64,000 nucleotides of DNA, taken from assembly GCA_958295925.1 (NCBI GenBank), contig CATQHL010000001.1, forward strand, positions 1,809,753 to 1,873,752, written 5' to 3'. Shown piece after piece: positions 51,995 through 59,688 of this stretch (position 1 is the first letter of the stretch; the number at the start of each line of letters is the position of its first letter). A program made the translations under genes and the position numbers. The notes under the pieces were generated by a model, which did no database searches, was not told the origin of the DNA, and saw only the letters and a list, made by a program, of their open reading frames with translations. Origin of the DNA: an uncultured Acidimicrobiales bacterium. GTDB lineage: Bacteria; Actinomycetota; Acidimicrobiia; Acidimicrobiales; CATQHL01.

Positions 51995-53095
51995 TCAGTG
52001 CCGCGAGATCCGGCTGCGCCGCCACTCGTCGAACAGCACCGCCAGAATCAGCGCAGAGCCCGTTGCTATGCGCTGATAAAACGAATCCACGCCAGAAATG
52101 ACCAGACCGTTGAGCAGAATGGCGAGGAACAGCAACCCCAGGAACGTTCCCAGCAGCCGCCCTCTGCCCCCCAACAGGCTCGCCCCTCCCAGGATGACCG
52201 CCGTGATCACTTCCAGCTCGTCTCCCTGGTTGTAGGAGGGAGCGGCGGTTACTAGCTTGAAGGAGTTCACAAGCCCGGCGAAACCGGCGAGCATTCCGCA
52301 GACCCCGAAAAAGACAAGTTTCCAGCGGTTCACCTGCACACCAGCAAGGGAAGCGGCTCGTTCATTGGAGCCGATGGCGTACATGTAGCGCCCGAACCGA
52401 TAGCGCGGGATAATGAACCCGAAGACCAGAAACACCCCAATTAAAAACAGGACGTCGTAGTAAATTACGAAGTCCCAGTTTTCCCTGGTGAATCCCCTGC
52501 CCAGTTGCTTGAAGATCGGGTTCTTCACGTCGATCTGCCTGTTGTTGGTCATAAGGAAGGCGATGCCTCGGACTATGGCGAGGGTGCCAAGCGTGGTAAT
52601 AAGGGGATTGATGCGTCCATATCCGGTTACCGCCCCGTTCACGAGTCCCACCAACAGCCCGATTGCCAGTGCGGTGGCCACTCCACCGGGCATCCCCGCC
52701 CCGGTATTTTCCAGGACGTAGGCAGCGCCCGTGCCCGCAGCGGCCGCAACGGACCCGACGGAGAGGTCAAACCCCCCGGCGATGATCACGATTGTCTCCC
52801 CGGCTGCCATTATGCCGGTGGTCACCATCCGCCTGCCGATGGAAAGGAAGTTGCTGACTGTAAAGAAATACGGCGAGAGAAATCTGAAGACCACAATTTC
52901 CACGGCGAGGATTATGAACAGCCCTGGGCCTACGTCGCTTATCGTCTTCCGCAGCCGCGCGAAGCTTCTTTGGCCAATGTCGCTTATCGTCTTCCGCAGC
53001 CACGCGAGGCATTCTCCTTGCCAGCTTGAGGCGTTGGTGGAATGCTCCTTGCCTGGTTCCGGCTCGCTTGCTGAAGGTTCGTCCAGGTCGCTCAC
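51995..53095 (-). CDS. Ribose-type ABC importer permease (RbsC-like)
   Basis: A 366-residue membrane protein of the BPD_transp_2/RbsC family. The permease segment begins GLFIILAVEIVVFRFLSPYFFTVSNFLSIGRRMVTTGIMAAGETIVIIAGGFDLSVGSV, and the coupling loop is YAIGSNERAASLAGVQVNRWKLVFFGVCGMLAGFAG. The start GTG 53095 overlaps the ATPase stop by four bases; a longer frame upstream is only a shadow of the ATPase gene. The first 50 residues are an unusual hydrophilic leader with a near-duplicate RLRKTISD(I/V)G motif from a 45-bp tandem repeat (52934-53023). Confidence 0.88.
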   Translation of the reverse strand: MSDLDEPSASEPEPGKEHSTNASSWQGECLAWLRKTISDIGQRSFARLRKTISDVGPGLFIILAVEIVVFRFLSPYFFTVSNFLSIGRRMVTTGIMAAGETIVIIAGGFDLSVGSVAAAAGTGAAYVLENTGAGMPGGVATALAIGLLVGLVNGAVTGYGRINPLITTLGTLAIVRGIAFLMTNNRQIDVKNPIFKQLGRGFTRENWDFVIYYDVLFLIGVFLVFGFIIPRYRFGRYMYAIGSNERAASLAGVQVNRWKLVFFGVCGMLAGFAGLVNSFKLVTAAPSYNQGDELEVITAVILGGASLLGGRGRLLGTFLGLLFLAILLNGLVISGVDSFYQRIATGSALILAVLFDEWRRSRISRH

Positions 53096-53862
53096 TTGAG
53101 GGCTCCGGCGTCGGCCTCGCCCATGAGTCGGACGATGCGTGTGGTCATCTCGTCGGTGCTCTGGCCGACCACCTCGAATTCGTCCACAATCCTGCCGTGG
53201 ACGAGCACGCCTATGGTGTCGGCAACCTGGATTAGATCGGTGAATCGGTGGCTGACGAGGATCATCGAAACCCCCCGATCCTTCAGTCTGGAGATAAGGC
53301 GAGTTACCTCGTTGACTTTTTCTATGGAGAGGGCTGCCGTGGGCTCGTCCATCAGCAGGATTCGGGGGTCGAACTCCAGGGCCCTTGCAACAGCGACAAG
53401 CTGGCGCTCTCCACCGGAGAGCCACTTGACTTGGCGGTCGGTGGACAGTCTGCTCCCCACAGACTCCAGGACTTTCGCGGCTTCGGCATGCATGCGCTTG
53501 TGGTCAAGCCAGCGGAACGGCGGATACTTCGAGCCCCTGTAATGCTCGCGACCGAGAAAGATATTTGAGGCTGCGTCGAGTTCTCCCGCCAAGGCGAGGT
53601 CCTGGTAGATCATTTCAATGCCAGAGAACCGGGCGTCGATCGCGCTGTGGAAATCCACCGGCTTCCCCATGATTCGGATTTCCCCGGCGTCTCGCGGATA
53701 TACCCCGCTGAGTATCTTCAGCAACGTGGACTTGCCTGCGCCGTTATCCCCCACGAGCCCGTAACAGCCGGCTTCGGGCACTGAGAGGGAAACCCCCGTC
53801 AAAACCTCCAGAGGTCCGAAGGACTTCTCGATGTCGACTAGCTCGAGGGCGATTTCAGCCAT
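53092..53862 (-). CDS. Ribose-type ABC importer ATPase, single-domain
   Basis: A 256-residue ATPase with Walker A GDNGAGKSTLLKIL, signature LSGGERQLVAVARALEF, and Walker B ILLMDEPTAALS. Most RbsA/MglA proteins have two ABC domains; this has one and matches the single-domain FrcA-like type. It pairs with the RbsC-like permease downstream (GTGA overlap). It would power uptake of a sugar or sugar acid. Confidence 0.87.
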   Translation of the reverse strand: MAEIALELVDIEKSFGPLEVLTGVSLSVPEAGCYGLVGDNGAGKSTLLKILSGVYPRDAGEIRIMGKPVDFHSAIDARFSGIEMIYQDLALAGELDAASNIFLGREHYRGSKYPPFRWLDHKRMHAEAAKVLESVGSRLSTDRQVKWLSGGERQLVAVARALEFDPRILLMDEPTAALSIEKVNEVTRLISRLKDRGVSMILVSHRFTDLIQVADTIGVLVHGRIVDEFEVVGQSTDEMTTRIVRLMGEADAGALK

Positions 53863-53907
53863 CTAAGCCACTTTAGGAGGCTCATGTTCAAGTGTCTGCG
53901 ACTAATG

Positions 53908-53951
53908 ACAGCGTGGGGAGTCGCGGACAGTGCCGCGACTCCCCACGCTGT
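53908..53951 (-). terminator. Perfect 19-bp hairpin after the ribose-type binding-protein gene
   Basis: ACAGCGTGGGGAGTCGCGG (53908-53926), loop ACAGTG, CCGCGACTCCCCACGCTGT (53933-53951). It begins 18 bases after the binding-protein stop and 45 bases before the ATPase start on the minus strand. There is no T-run. It would stabilise the upstream mRNA end or reduce read-through to the ATPase and permease genes. Confidence 0.75.
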
Positions 53952-53969
53952 GAGCAGGGATATCTGGAA

Positions 53970-55598
53970 CTACGGGCCCAGGTCGTGGATTGGGAGCCCG
54001 TCGGTGTCGTAGTACTGGTCTACGTTGTCGCGATTAACCCAAATATGGTCGATGTGGATTTCCTGTGGCACCGGACGGCCTTCGAGCACGTCGATCAGGG
54101 CAGCCACCGAATACACGCCATAGATCTCCGGGAAGTAGGCCACAGACCCTATGTACCGGGTCTGCTCCGGCGGGCCTTCGTACATGCGCTCAACCCCGTT
54201 CGGCTCCGAGCCGTGGCCGGCTGCGACGCCGCTGCGCCCTGCCTGTTCCATTGCACGTGACATAGGCACGGCCACCACGTCGTCGAGGCTGGTCGCCACG
54301 ACGTGCTCAGCTTGAGGGTTGGCGGTCAGCCAGTCTGTGGTGATCAGGAGGCCGTCTTCTGGCGAGCCGTCGGTCGGAACCCGGTGGGAGGGAACGTCTG
54401 CGCCGCACACTGCCTGCACGCCATCGGCGAATCCGCTTATTCTCAAGTCGGGAGCCTCCCCCGCTGTGAGGTTTTCTGCGAGGAGCATGTGGACTCCCTC
54501 GCAGTTCCAGGTCTCAAGGGCGTAGATACCGGTGTTGACACCTGCTATCGCACCGGAGATGTAGTTGTTGGCTCCGAAGAATATGGCGTTGGGGTGCCAG
54601 ACGTCGATGGTGATAATTGGGATTCCGGCTTCGTCGAATACTCTCATCGAAGATTCGGCGGCTTCGCTGCGCCAGTTCCCGAAGACCACCGCGTCTGGGG
54701 AGAGCTCGGAGATCGTCTCGGCGCAGGCCAGCGCCTTCTCCGGGTCGAACTCGCTGTCGCAGGTTCCGACGACGCTTACGCCAGAGGCCTCAGCAGTGCT
54801 ATTGATGGATTCCTCGATGTAAGTGGAAAACTCCAGGGCCGCCCATCCGCTGACCCAGCCAAGCCGCCAGTTTTGGGAAGCCGTGCGAATCGAGGGGTCG
54901 AACGTAGCCGCAGGTTCGTCGCCCTGGGCTTCAAATGTGGAGGTGTCGGTGTTGTAAACCCACGGGAATACCTCATCGGCGGGAAGCGCTCCCAGAATTC
55001 CACCCGCAGGGCCGGGCATTGTGTAGTCTTTGCCGTCGACTGTTAACAAGAACGGGCCGCCAGGGGCATCCGACGGGCCGCCTGTTGCAATTTCTGCCTC
55101 TATGGCTTCCAATTGTCCCGCCAGTTCCTGCGAAGCCTGTTCAGCTTCTTGCGCCCTCGCGGTGGCAGCATCTGCGGCGGCTTCGGCTTCGGCTGCGGCG
55201 GCTTCGGCTTCGGCTGCGGCGGCCTCGGCTTCGGCTGCGGCGCTCTTTGCGACGTCCAGCTCGCGTTGTGCGGCTTCGAGGTCTCTTTGCGCCTGAGCCA
55301 GATCTTCTGCATTGCCTGCGGCGGCTGCCTTGGCTATAGCAGCTTCAGCGTTTGCCACGTTGGCCTCGGCGGAAGCGGCTTCCGCCGCTCTCATTGCAGC
55401 TTCGGCGGCGATGTTAGCGGCCTGGGCGGCCGACATGGCCTCACTTGCCGCCGCTGAGGCCCCGCTTTCTGCATTTGCTGCAGCAAGGGCGTCGGTTGCG
55501 GTTGCAAGTGCAGTGTCTGCCGTTTCGGTGCTCTGAGCGCAGGCGGCTGCGATCATGGCCAATGAAAGGCCAATGGCTAAGAGTTTCCAAGTTTTCAT
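53970..55598 (-). CDS. Ribose-type ABC importer binding lipoprotein with coiled-coil stalk
   Basis: A 542-residue lipoprotein. Signal peptide MKTWKLLAIGLSLAMIAAA and lipobox cysteine (AACAQ) come first. A segment of about 150 residues rich in Ala, Glu and Asp follows, with a 21-bp DNA repeat giving exact seven-residue heptads (AEAEAAA type), predicted as a coiled coil. From about residue 195 there is a periplasmic binding domain (FGNWRSEAAESSMRVFDEAGIPIITIDV ... ALIDVLEGRPVPQEIHID). Binding proteins of this family rarely carry such a stalk. GGGAGGG precedes the ATG. Confidence 0.85.
   Translation of the reverse strand: MKTWKLLAIGLSLAMIAAACAQSTETADTALATATDALAAANAESGASAAASEAMSAAQAANIAAEAAMRAAEAASAEANVANAEAAIAKAAAAGNAEDLAQAQRDLEAAQRELDVAKSAAAEAEAAAAEAEAAAAEAEAAADAATARAQEAEQASQELAGQLEAIEAEIATGGPSDAPGGPFLLTVDGKDYTMPGPAGGILGALPADEVFPWVYNTDTSTFEAQGDEPAATFDPSIRTASQNWRLGWVSGWAALEFSTYIEESINSTAEASGVSVVGTCDSEFDPEKALACAETISELSPDAVVFGNWRSEAAESSMRVFDEAGIPIITIDVWHPNAIFFGANNYISGAIAGVNTGIYALETWNCEGVHMLLAENLTAGEAPDLRISGFADGVQAVCGADVPSHRVPTDGSPEDGLLITTDWLTANPQAEHVVATSLDDVVAVPMSRAMEQAGRSGVAAGHGSEPNGVERMYEGPPEQTRYIGSVAYFPEIYGVYSVAALIDVLEGRPVPQEIHIDHIWVNRDNVDQYYDTDGLPIHDLGP
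55174..55236 (-). repeat. Three 21-bp units encoding coiled-coil heptads
   Basis: Three consecutive 21-base units (55174-55194, 55195-55215, 55216-55236), differing by one base in the third. Each encodes seven residues of the Ala/Glu-rich stalk in the binding protein, so the unit equals one coiled-coil heptad and keeps register. Confidence 0.8.
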
Positions 55599-55721
55599 TT
55601 TCCCTCCCAGTTTGGGTGCGATAAGACAACGATTGCAGGACGGCTTTCGGAGGAGCTTCCCTTCGTTGGGCTCGGGTGAATGATAGTCAGGTAGAACGCT
55701 CGCAACACAAGCAGAAAACTA

Positions 55722-55739
55722 AACTGCGAATTCGCAGTT
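55722..55739. promoter_or_regulatory. Perfect 18-bp palindrome, candidate operator
   Basis: AACTGCGAATTCGCAGTT is identical to its reverse complement. It lies between the binding-protein start (55598, minus) and the enolase-superfamily gene (55773, plus), 33 bases before the latter ATG. The size and position suit a LacI- or GntR-type regulator site controlling both transcripts. No regulator gene is adjacent. Confidence 0.6.
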
Positions 55740-55772
55740 GTATCAGAGCCCGTTTTGCGAGGAGCGCCCACC

Positions 55773-56897
55773 ATGAGCATCAAGAAAATCGAAGCCTTTC
55801 CGCTCCACTATCCCGAACCCCACGACAGCAACAAGAGCCGCTACGTAACCGTCGCCAAAGTTACTGCCAGCGACGGGGTGGTCGGTTGGGGGGAGTGCAT
55901 TTCCCAGTGGCCGGAGGCGGCGCTCGCTACAAAAGTGATCGTAGAGGAGGGGTTCGCCCCCTTGCTTCTCGGGGAGGATCCCCTTGACACCGAGCGACTC
56001 TGGCAGGCCATGCGCAATCGCAGTTGGTGGTACGGCAATGGTGGGATCGCCAGTTTCGCAATCAGCGCCGTCGACATGGCGCTCTGGGACGTCAAAGGCC
56101 GGATTCTCGACACGCCTGTCTACGAACTCCTCGGCGGCAAGCGCATGACCAGGATGCGGGCCTGCGCCAGCGTCATTTTCGACACGGAAAACCTTGAGGC
56201 CACCCACGCTGAGTTCGCGGACTACGCGGCGCGGGGTTACACGGCGGTAAAGGGCGGCTGGGGAAAGAGCCCTGAGACGGCGTTCGGGCTGGATCCAAGG
56301 CGTGACTTGGCGCTGGTCTCAACCATCCGAGACGCAGTGGGTCCCGACGTGGACGTGATAGTGGACGTGGGTACCCACGTGGCATGGACGCCGTCGCACG
56401 CCATCAAGATGGCGCGGGCATTCGAGGAGTACGACCTCTACTGGATCGAGGAGCCCCTACCTCAAGACGACATCGAGGGCTACGTGCGCCTCCGTCAAGC
56501 CATCTCAACGCCGATCGCCACAGGGGAGAAGGAGTGGACGCTGCGGGCGTTCAAGACGCTCATAGAGGCTGGGGCGGTGGACATCGTGATGCCTGACCCC
56601 GGCAAGGCCGAGGGCGTGACCGGCTTTAAGAAGATCGTGGACTTCGCCGCTGCACACTGTTTGCGATTCACCCCGCACTCATGGTCGAGCGCCATCAACA
56701 CCGCCGCAGCAGCGCACCTGTTCGTCAGCTGCGACAACGGCGTGGTGTTTGAGTTCAAACCCAACCCCTCCCCCATGCAGGACGAACTGGTGGACACGCC
56801 CTATCGACCTGACGGGGCATGGGCCGACCTGCCGTCAGGCCCGGGGCTGGGGGTGAACGTCAACGAGGACATTATCCGCAAGTACTTGATGGCCTGA
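55773..56897 (+). CDS. Enolase-superfamily (mandelate racemase/sugar-acid dehydratase-like) protein
   Basis: A 374-residue protein. The metal ligands read D198 (IVDVG), E226 (WIEEP) and E252 (GEKEW). K160 is in AVKGGW, in the position of the first catalytic lysine, and H302 in PHSWSSAINT is the general base. The K-x-K motif is K-G-G, so the second lysine is absent. GAGGAG lies 8 bases before the ATG. The divergent sugar-type importer suggests a sugar-acid dehydratase or racemase, but no exact substrate can be read. Confidence 0.85.
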   Translation: MSIKKIEAFPLHYPEPHDSNKSRYVTVAKVTASDGVVGWGECISQWPEAALATKVIVEEGFAPLLLGEDPLDTERLWQAMRNRSWWYGNGGIASFAISAVDMALWDVKGRILDTPVYELLGGKRMTRMRACASVIFDTENLEATHAEFADYAARGYTAVKGGWGKSPETAFGLDPRRDLALVSTIRDAVGPDVDVIVDVGTHVAWTPSHAIKMARAFEEYDLYWIEEPLPQDDIEGYVRLRQAISTPIATGEKEWTLRAFKTLIEAGAVDIVMPDPGKAEGVTGFKKIVDFAAAHCLRFTPHSWSSAINTAAAAHLFVSCDNGVVFEFKPNPSPMQDELVDTPYRPDGAWADLPSGPGLGVNVNEDIIRKYLMA

Positions 56898-56926
56898 GGC
56901 GGCCAGGGTGTCCTAGGCAGGGTGTC

Positions 56927-58012
56927 CTAGGAAGTGATCTCGGGCACCTGCTCTGGCTGTCCCGTCTGCGCTGAGCGGTACGCCGCCTCGAGCAGGCTCA
57001 CTACACGGGCTCCGAGGATTCCCGGAGAACGGCTGGTCGCCCCCTTGGTGACGATTTCGACGAGATTGTTCAACGGGGCGTCCTCGGGATAGCTCGATGA
57101 AAAGAAAAACTCGGAGTCAGCCCCGCTTGCGGGCGCAGGGGCAACCACCGAGCCGTCCTGTCGGTGCAGGCTCAGCTTCTCGTTCATCACGTCAAAGAGG
57201 ATGTGCCCACGGCTGCCGTAGATGCGGCATTCAAGAATCTCCGGCTGTGTGCGGACGGTCGAGCCGGTCGAGCCGATGGTGCCAAGGCAGCCACCTTCGA
57301 AGCGCACGCTCATTGCGTTCACAAGGTCGACGTCAAGGCCGTGATTGGCCATCAACGCGAAGACCTCCATCGGCGCAAGCCCTGTCATATGCAGCAGGTG
57401 GGCTGCGGAGTGGGTGATCTGGGTGACTCCCTGGCCCCCGCCCGCAATCGCAGGGTCGCTGTAGGTGCTTTGCCCTGTCGGGTTGACCGGGTAACCCATT
57501 ACCTCTGCCACGACGTCCACGTCGCCTCGGTAGAGCTCCCACACGACCGAGGCGAACAGGGAGTGGACATACAGCAGATCTCCGATTTCGCCCTCCCCAA
57601 TCCACTCCCGCACCGAGTTGGTCTGAGCCGTGTAGTTCCAGGGGTAGCCAACGATGATCTCCCGCCCTGCCTCTGAGGCAAGCCGCAGCAGGTCACTGGC
57701 GTGCTCGCTGCTTAGCACCATCGGCTTCTCCACTAGCACATGAAGCCCTTTTCGCAGGCACTCGGCGGCAACCTCGTAGTGAAAGGCGTGCTGGGTGGCA
57801 ACCACCGCGGCGTCCAGCGTTTCGTTGGCCAGCATCTCCCGGAAGTCGGAGTACTCGGCCGCCGGAGAGAATCTTTCCGAGGCTCGCCGTCGGTTCTGTT
57901 CGTTCGGGTCCGCTACTGCGGTCAGCTCAGCGGCGGGGTTGGCCTCGATGGCGGGCAGGTGCGCCCTGGTGCACCACCAGCCGGTTCCTGCTACTCCAAT
58001 TCTTGCTGTCAC
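56927..58012 (-). CDS. Gfo/Idh/MocA-family oxidoreductase
   Basis: A 361-residue protein. The Rossmann part starts RIGVAGTGWWCTRAHLPAIEANPAAELTAVADPNEQNRR, and LHVLVEKPMVLSSEHASDLL contains the EKP motif of the family. The C-terminal domain is typical (FEGGCLGTIGSTGSTVRTQPEILECRIYGSRGHILFD). It uses NAD(P) to oxidise a sugar or related polyol. It lies next to the enolase-superfamily gene with the importer genes beyond, so it probably acts in the same pathway. AAAGGAG lies upstream of the GTG. Confidence 0.88.
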   Translation of the reverse strand: MTARIGVAGTGWWCTRAHLPAIEANPAAELTAVADPNEQNRRRASERFSPAAEYSDFREMLANETLDAAVVATQHAFHYEVAAECLRKGLHVLVEKPMVLSSEHASDLLRLASEAGREIIVGYPWNYTAQTNSVREWIGEGEIGDLLYVHSLFASVVWELYRGDVDVVAEVMGYPVNPTGQSTYSDPAIAGGGQGVTQITHSAAHLLHMTGLAPMEVFALMANHGLDVDLVNAMSVRFEGGCLGTIGSTGSTVRTQPEILECRIYGSRGHILFDVMNEKLSLHRQDGSVVAPAPASGADSEFFFSSSYPEDAPLNNLVEIVTKGATSRSPGILGARVVSLLEAAYRSAQTGQPEQVPEITS

Positions 58013-58158
58013 TCGGGGCTCCTTTGAGGTCGACGGCGTCGGCCTGGTTTCATGCCTGCTCTGCTCTCATTTGCCGACGTTAAGTCAGGCGTCGATCATT
58101 CTGCCACCAGGTTCCCCTTACGACCGTGCGGCGCCGCCGGCAGGAAGCCGTCGCACGG

Positions 58159-59394
58159 CTATCCCGTGCCAGCCACTACACCGATGTCGTGAAGTCGTCC
58201 AATCTCGGCAGGCGAGAATCCCAAAGACTCGGCGAGGATTTCCTCGGTGTGCTGCCCGAGCATGGGGGCGGGCTTCGGATCTTCAAGCGGAAGGTTCTCG
58301 AAGCGGAGAGGGGAGCGGGCGGTCAGCACTTCCCCCAGGCCAGGTTGGAGCATCTGGGCAAAGAGCGGGTTGGCCGTAGAACAGCGGGCGTCTTCCTCCA
58401 CTAGTTGCCCGAATGTCCGGTACGGGCCCCAGCACACGCCGTGACGCTCGAAAGCCTCTGCCACCTCTTCCAGGCTTCGGGTGGCGCACCAGTCTTCCAC
58501 GAGAGGAAAGATTCTCCGACGCGCCTTGAAGCGCTCGCCCTCATCAGCGCTCAGGTCGACCCCCGAATCGGCCTCCAGGGCGGCTACCCACTCGTCCATC
58601 CCGCAAGCCGCGCAGAGGGATTGCCACTGTCGGGCGGTGATGGCCACGGCGATGACCCTTCTGCCGTCAGCGCATAGGAAGTCCCTTCCGAGGGCACCGT
58701 AGAGGTCGTTGCCGATCCTTTCCCGCTCTTTTCCCATGACCTGCGCCTCTGCGATGTGGCCAAGTGCGGAGACAGCCGCCAGCGCCACGTCGGACAGGGC
58801 CAAGGTGATGAGTCCGCCCCTTCCGGTGCGGTTTCTGCGACGCTCGGCCGCCAGCAGCCCAACGGCGGAGGCTTGTCCGCAAATCAGGTCCCAGGCGGGG
58901 AGGACGTGGTTGACCGGACGGTCTTCGTCTTCCTCGCCCGAGGCCCCATGGCCGGTGATCAGCGGATACCCCATGGCGCAGTTGATCGTGTAGTCCACGG
59001 CCGAGGTGCCGTCGTGGTTGCCGGTGACAGCCAGCATTACAAGGTCTTCCCGCCAGGCCGACAGCGCCTCGTAGCTCAACCACCCCCGGGCGGGAAAGTT
59101 GGTGAGGAACATTCCCCGCCCTTCGCCGGGCTGGCAAATCAGTTCGCTCAGCAGTTCCCTGCCCTCAGCCGTGCGAAGGTTCACCCGAATTGACCGCTTG
59201 CCCTTGTTCAGCCCCGACCAGTAGAGGCTGTGGCCGTCGGGCGAGAGCGGCCAGCGCCTCCGGTCGAGCCCGCCATCGATGGGGTCGAAGCGGATCACGT
59301 CCGCCCCCAGTTGGGCGAGGGTCATGCCCCCCGAGGGTGCAGCTACGAACGCTGAGCCCTCTACCACGCGCAGACCGTCGAGTGCGTTGTGCAC
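58159..59394 (-). CDS. CaiB/BaiF-type CoA transferase (class III)
   Basis: A 411-residue class III CoA transferase. The start LDGLRVVEGSAFVAAPSGGMTLAQLGADVIRFDPIDGG is the standard family N-terminus, and LNKGKRSIRVNLRTAEGREL follows. The expected catalytic aspartate probably lies in PAWDLICGQASAVGLLAAERRR. The C-terminal half matches the usual second lobe. The enzyme moves CoA between carboxylic acids. It follows a short disrupted frame at 59407-59627. Confidence 0.88.
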   Translation of the reverse strand: MHNALDGLRVVEGSAFVAAPSGGMTLAQLGADVIRFDPIDGGLDRRRWPLSPDGHSLYWSGLNKGKRSIRVNLRTAEGRELLSELICQPGEGRGMFLTNFPARGWLSYEALSAWREDLVMLAVTGNHDGTSAVDYTINCAMGYPLITGHGASGEEDEDRPVNHVLPAWDLICGQASAVGLLAAERRRNRTGRGGLITLALSDVALAAVSALGHIAEAQVMGKERERIGNDLYGALGRDFLCADGRRVIAVAITARQWQSLCAACGMDEWVAALEADSGVDLSADEGERFKARRRIFPLVEDWCATRSLEEVAEAFERHGVCWGPYRTFGQLVEEDARCSTANPLFAQMLQPGLGEVLTARSPLRFENLPLEDPKPAPMLGQHTEEILAESLGFSPAEIGRLHDIGVVAGTG

Positions 59395-59406
59395 GGTTCC
59401 GACTCT

Positions 59407-59627
59407 CTATCCGCTCAATTTCAGAAGGGCAAAGGAATCCAGTTCCTCGACAGCAACTGCCGAGCGCTGCAGCCAGGTTCGGGCAGGTTCGTTTGCCAGT
59501 GAGGTCAACTCCAGAGTCACCGCAGCCGCCTCGCCGCTGCGGATTCGGCAGCGCCGGTCAGGTCTTCCATCACCAGCTCGAAGTTCGTCCTGTCGTGGCG
59601 GCTGTGGATGCAATCGAGGGTTCTCAC
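59407..59627 (-). pseudogene. Short frameshifted gene upstream of the CoA transferase
   Basis: Two overlapping frames together look like one small protein. From GTG 59627 the first frame reads RTLDCIHSRHDRTNFELVME and on to a TGA at 59520. A shifted frame carries EAAAVTLELTSLANEPARTW, then LQRSAVAVEELDSFALLKLSG, ending at 59407. A single-base deletion in the sequence would join them. The second half ends 12 bases before the CoA transferase start. It may be a real small gene with a sequencing error, or a decayed one. Confidence 0.45.
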
Positions 59628-59688
59628 TGGCGCCTAGTCTGCCATCTCACGGTAAGAGCAAACCTCAGCCGCTGTGATCCCGGCGGCC

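Noticed and set aside
53096..53425. A 110-residue N-terminal extension of the RbsC-like permease
   Set aside because: This part overlaps the ATPase gene in another frame and has no homology; the GTG at 53095 gives a coupled start.
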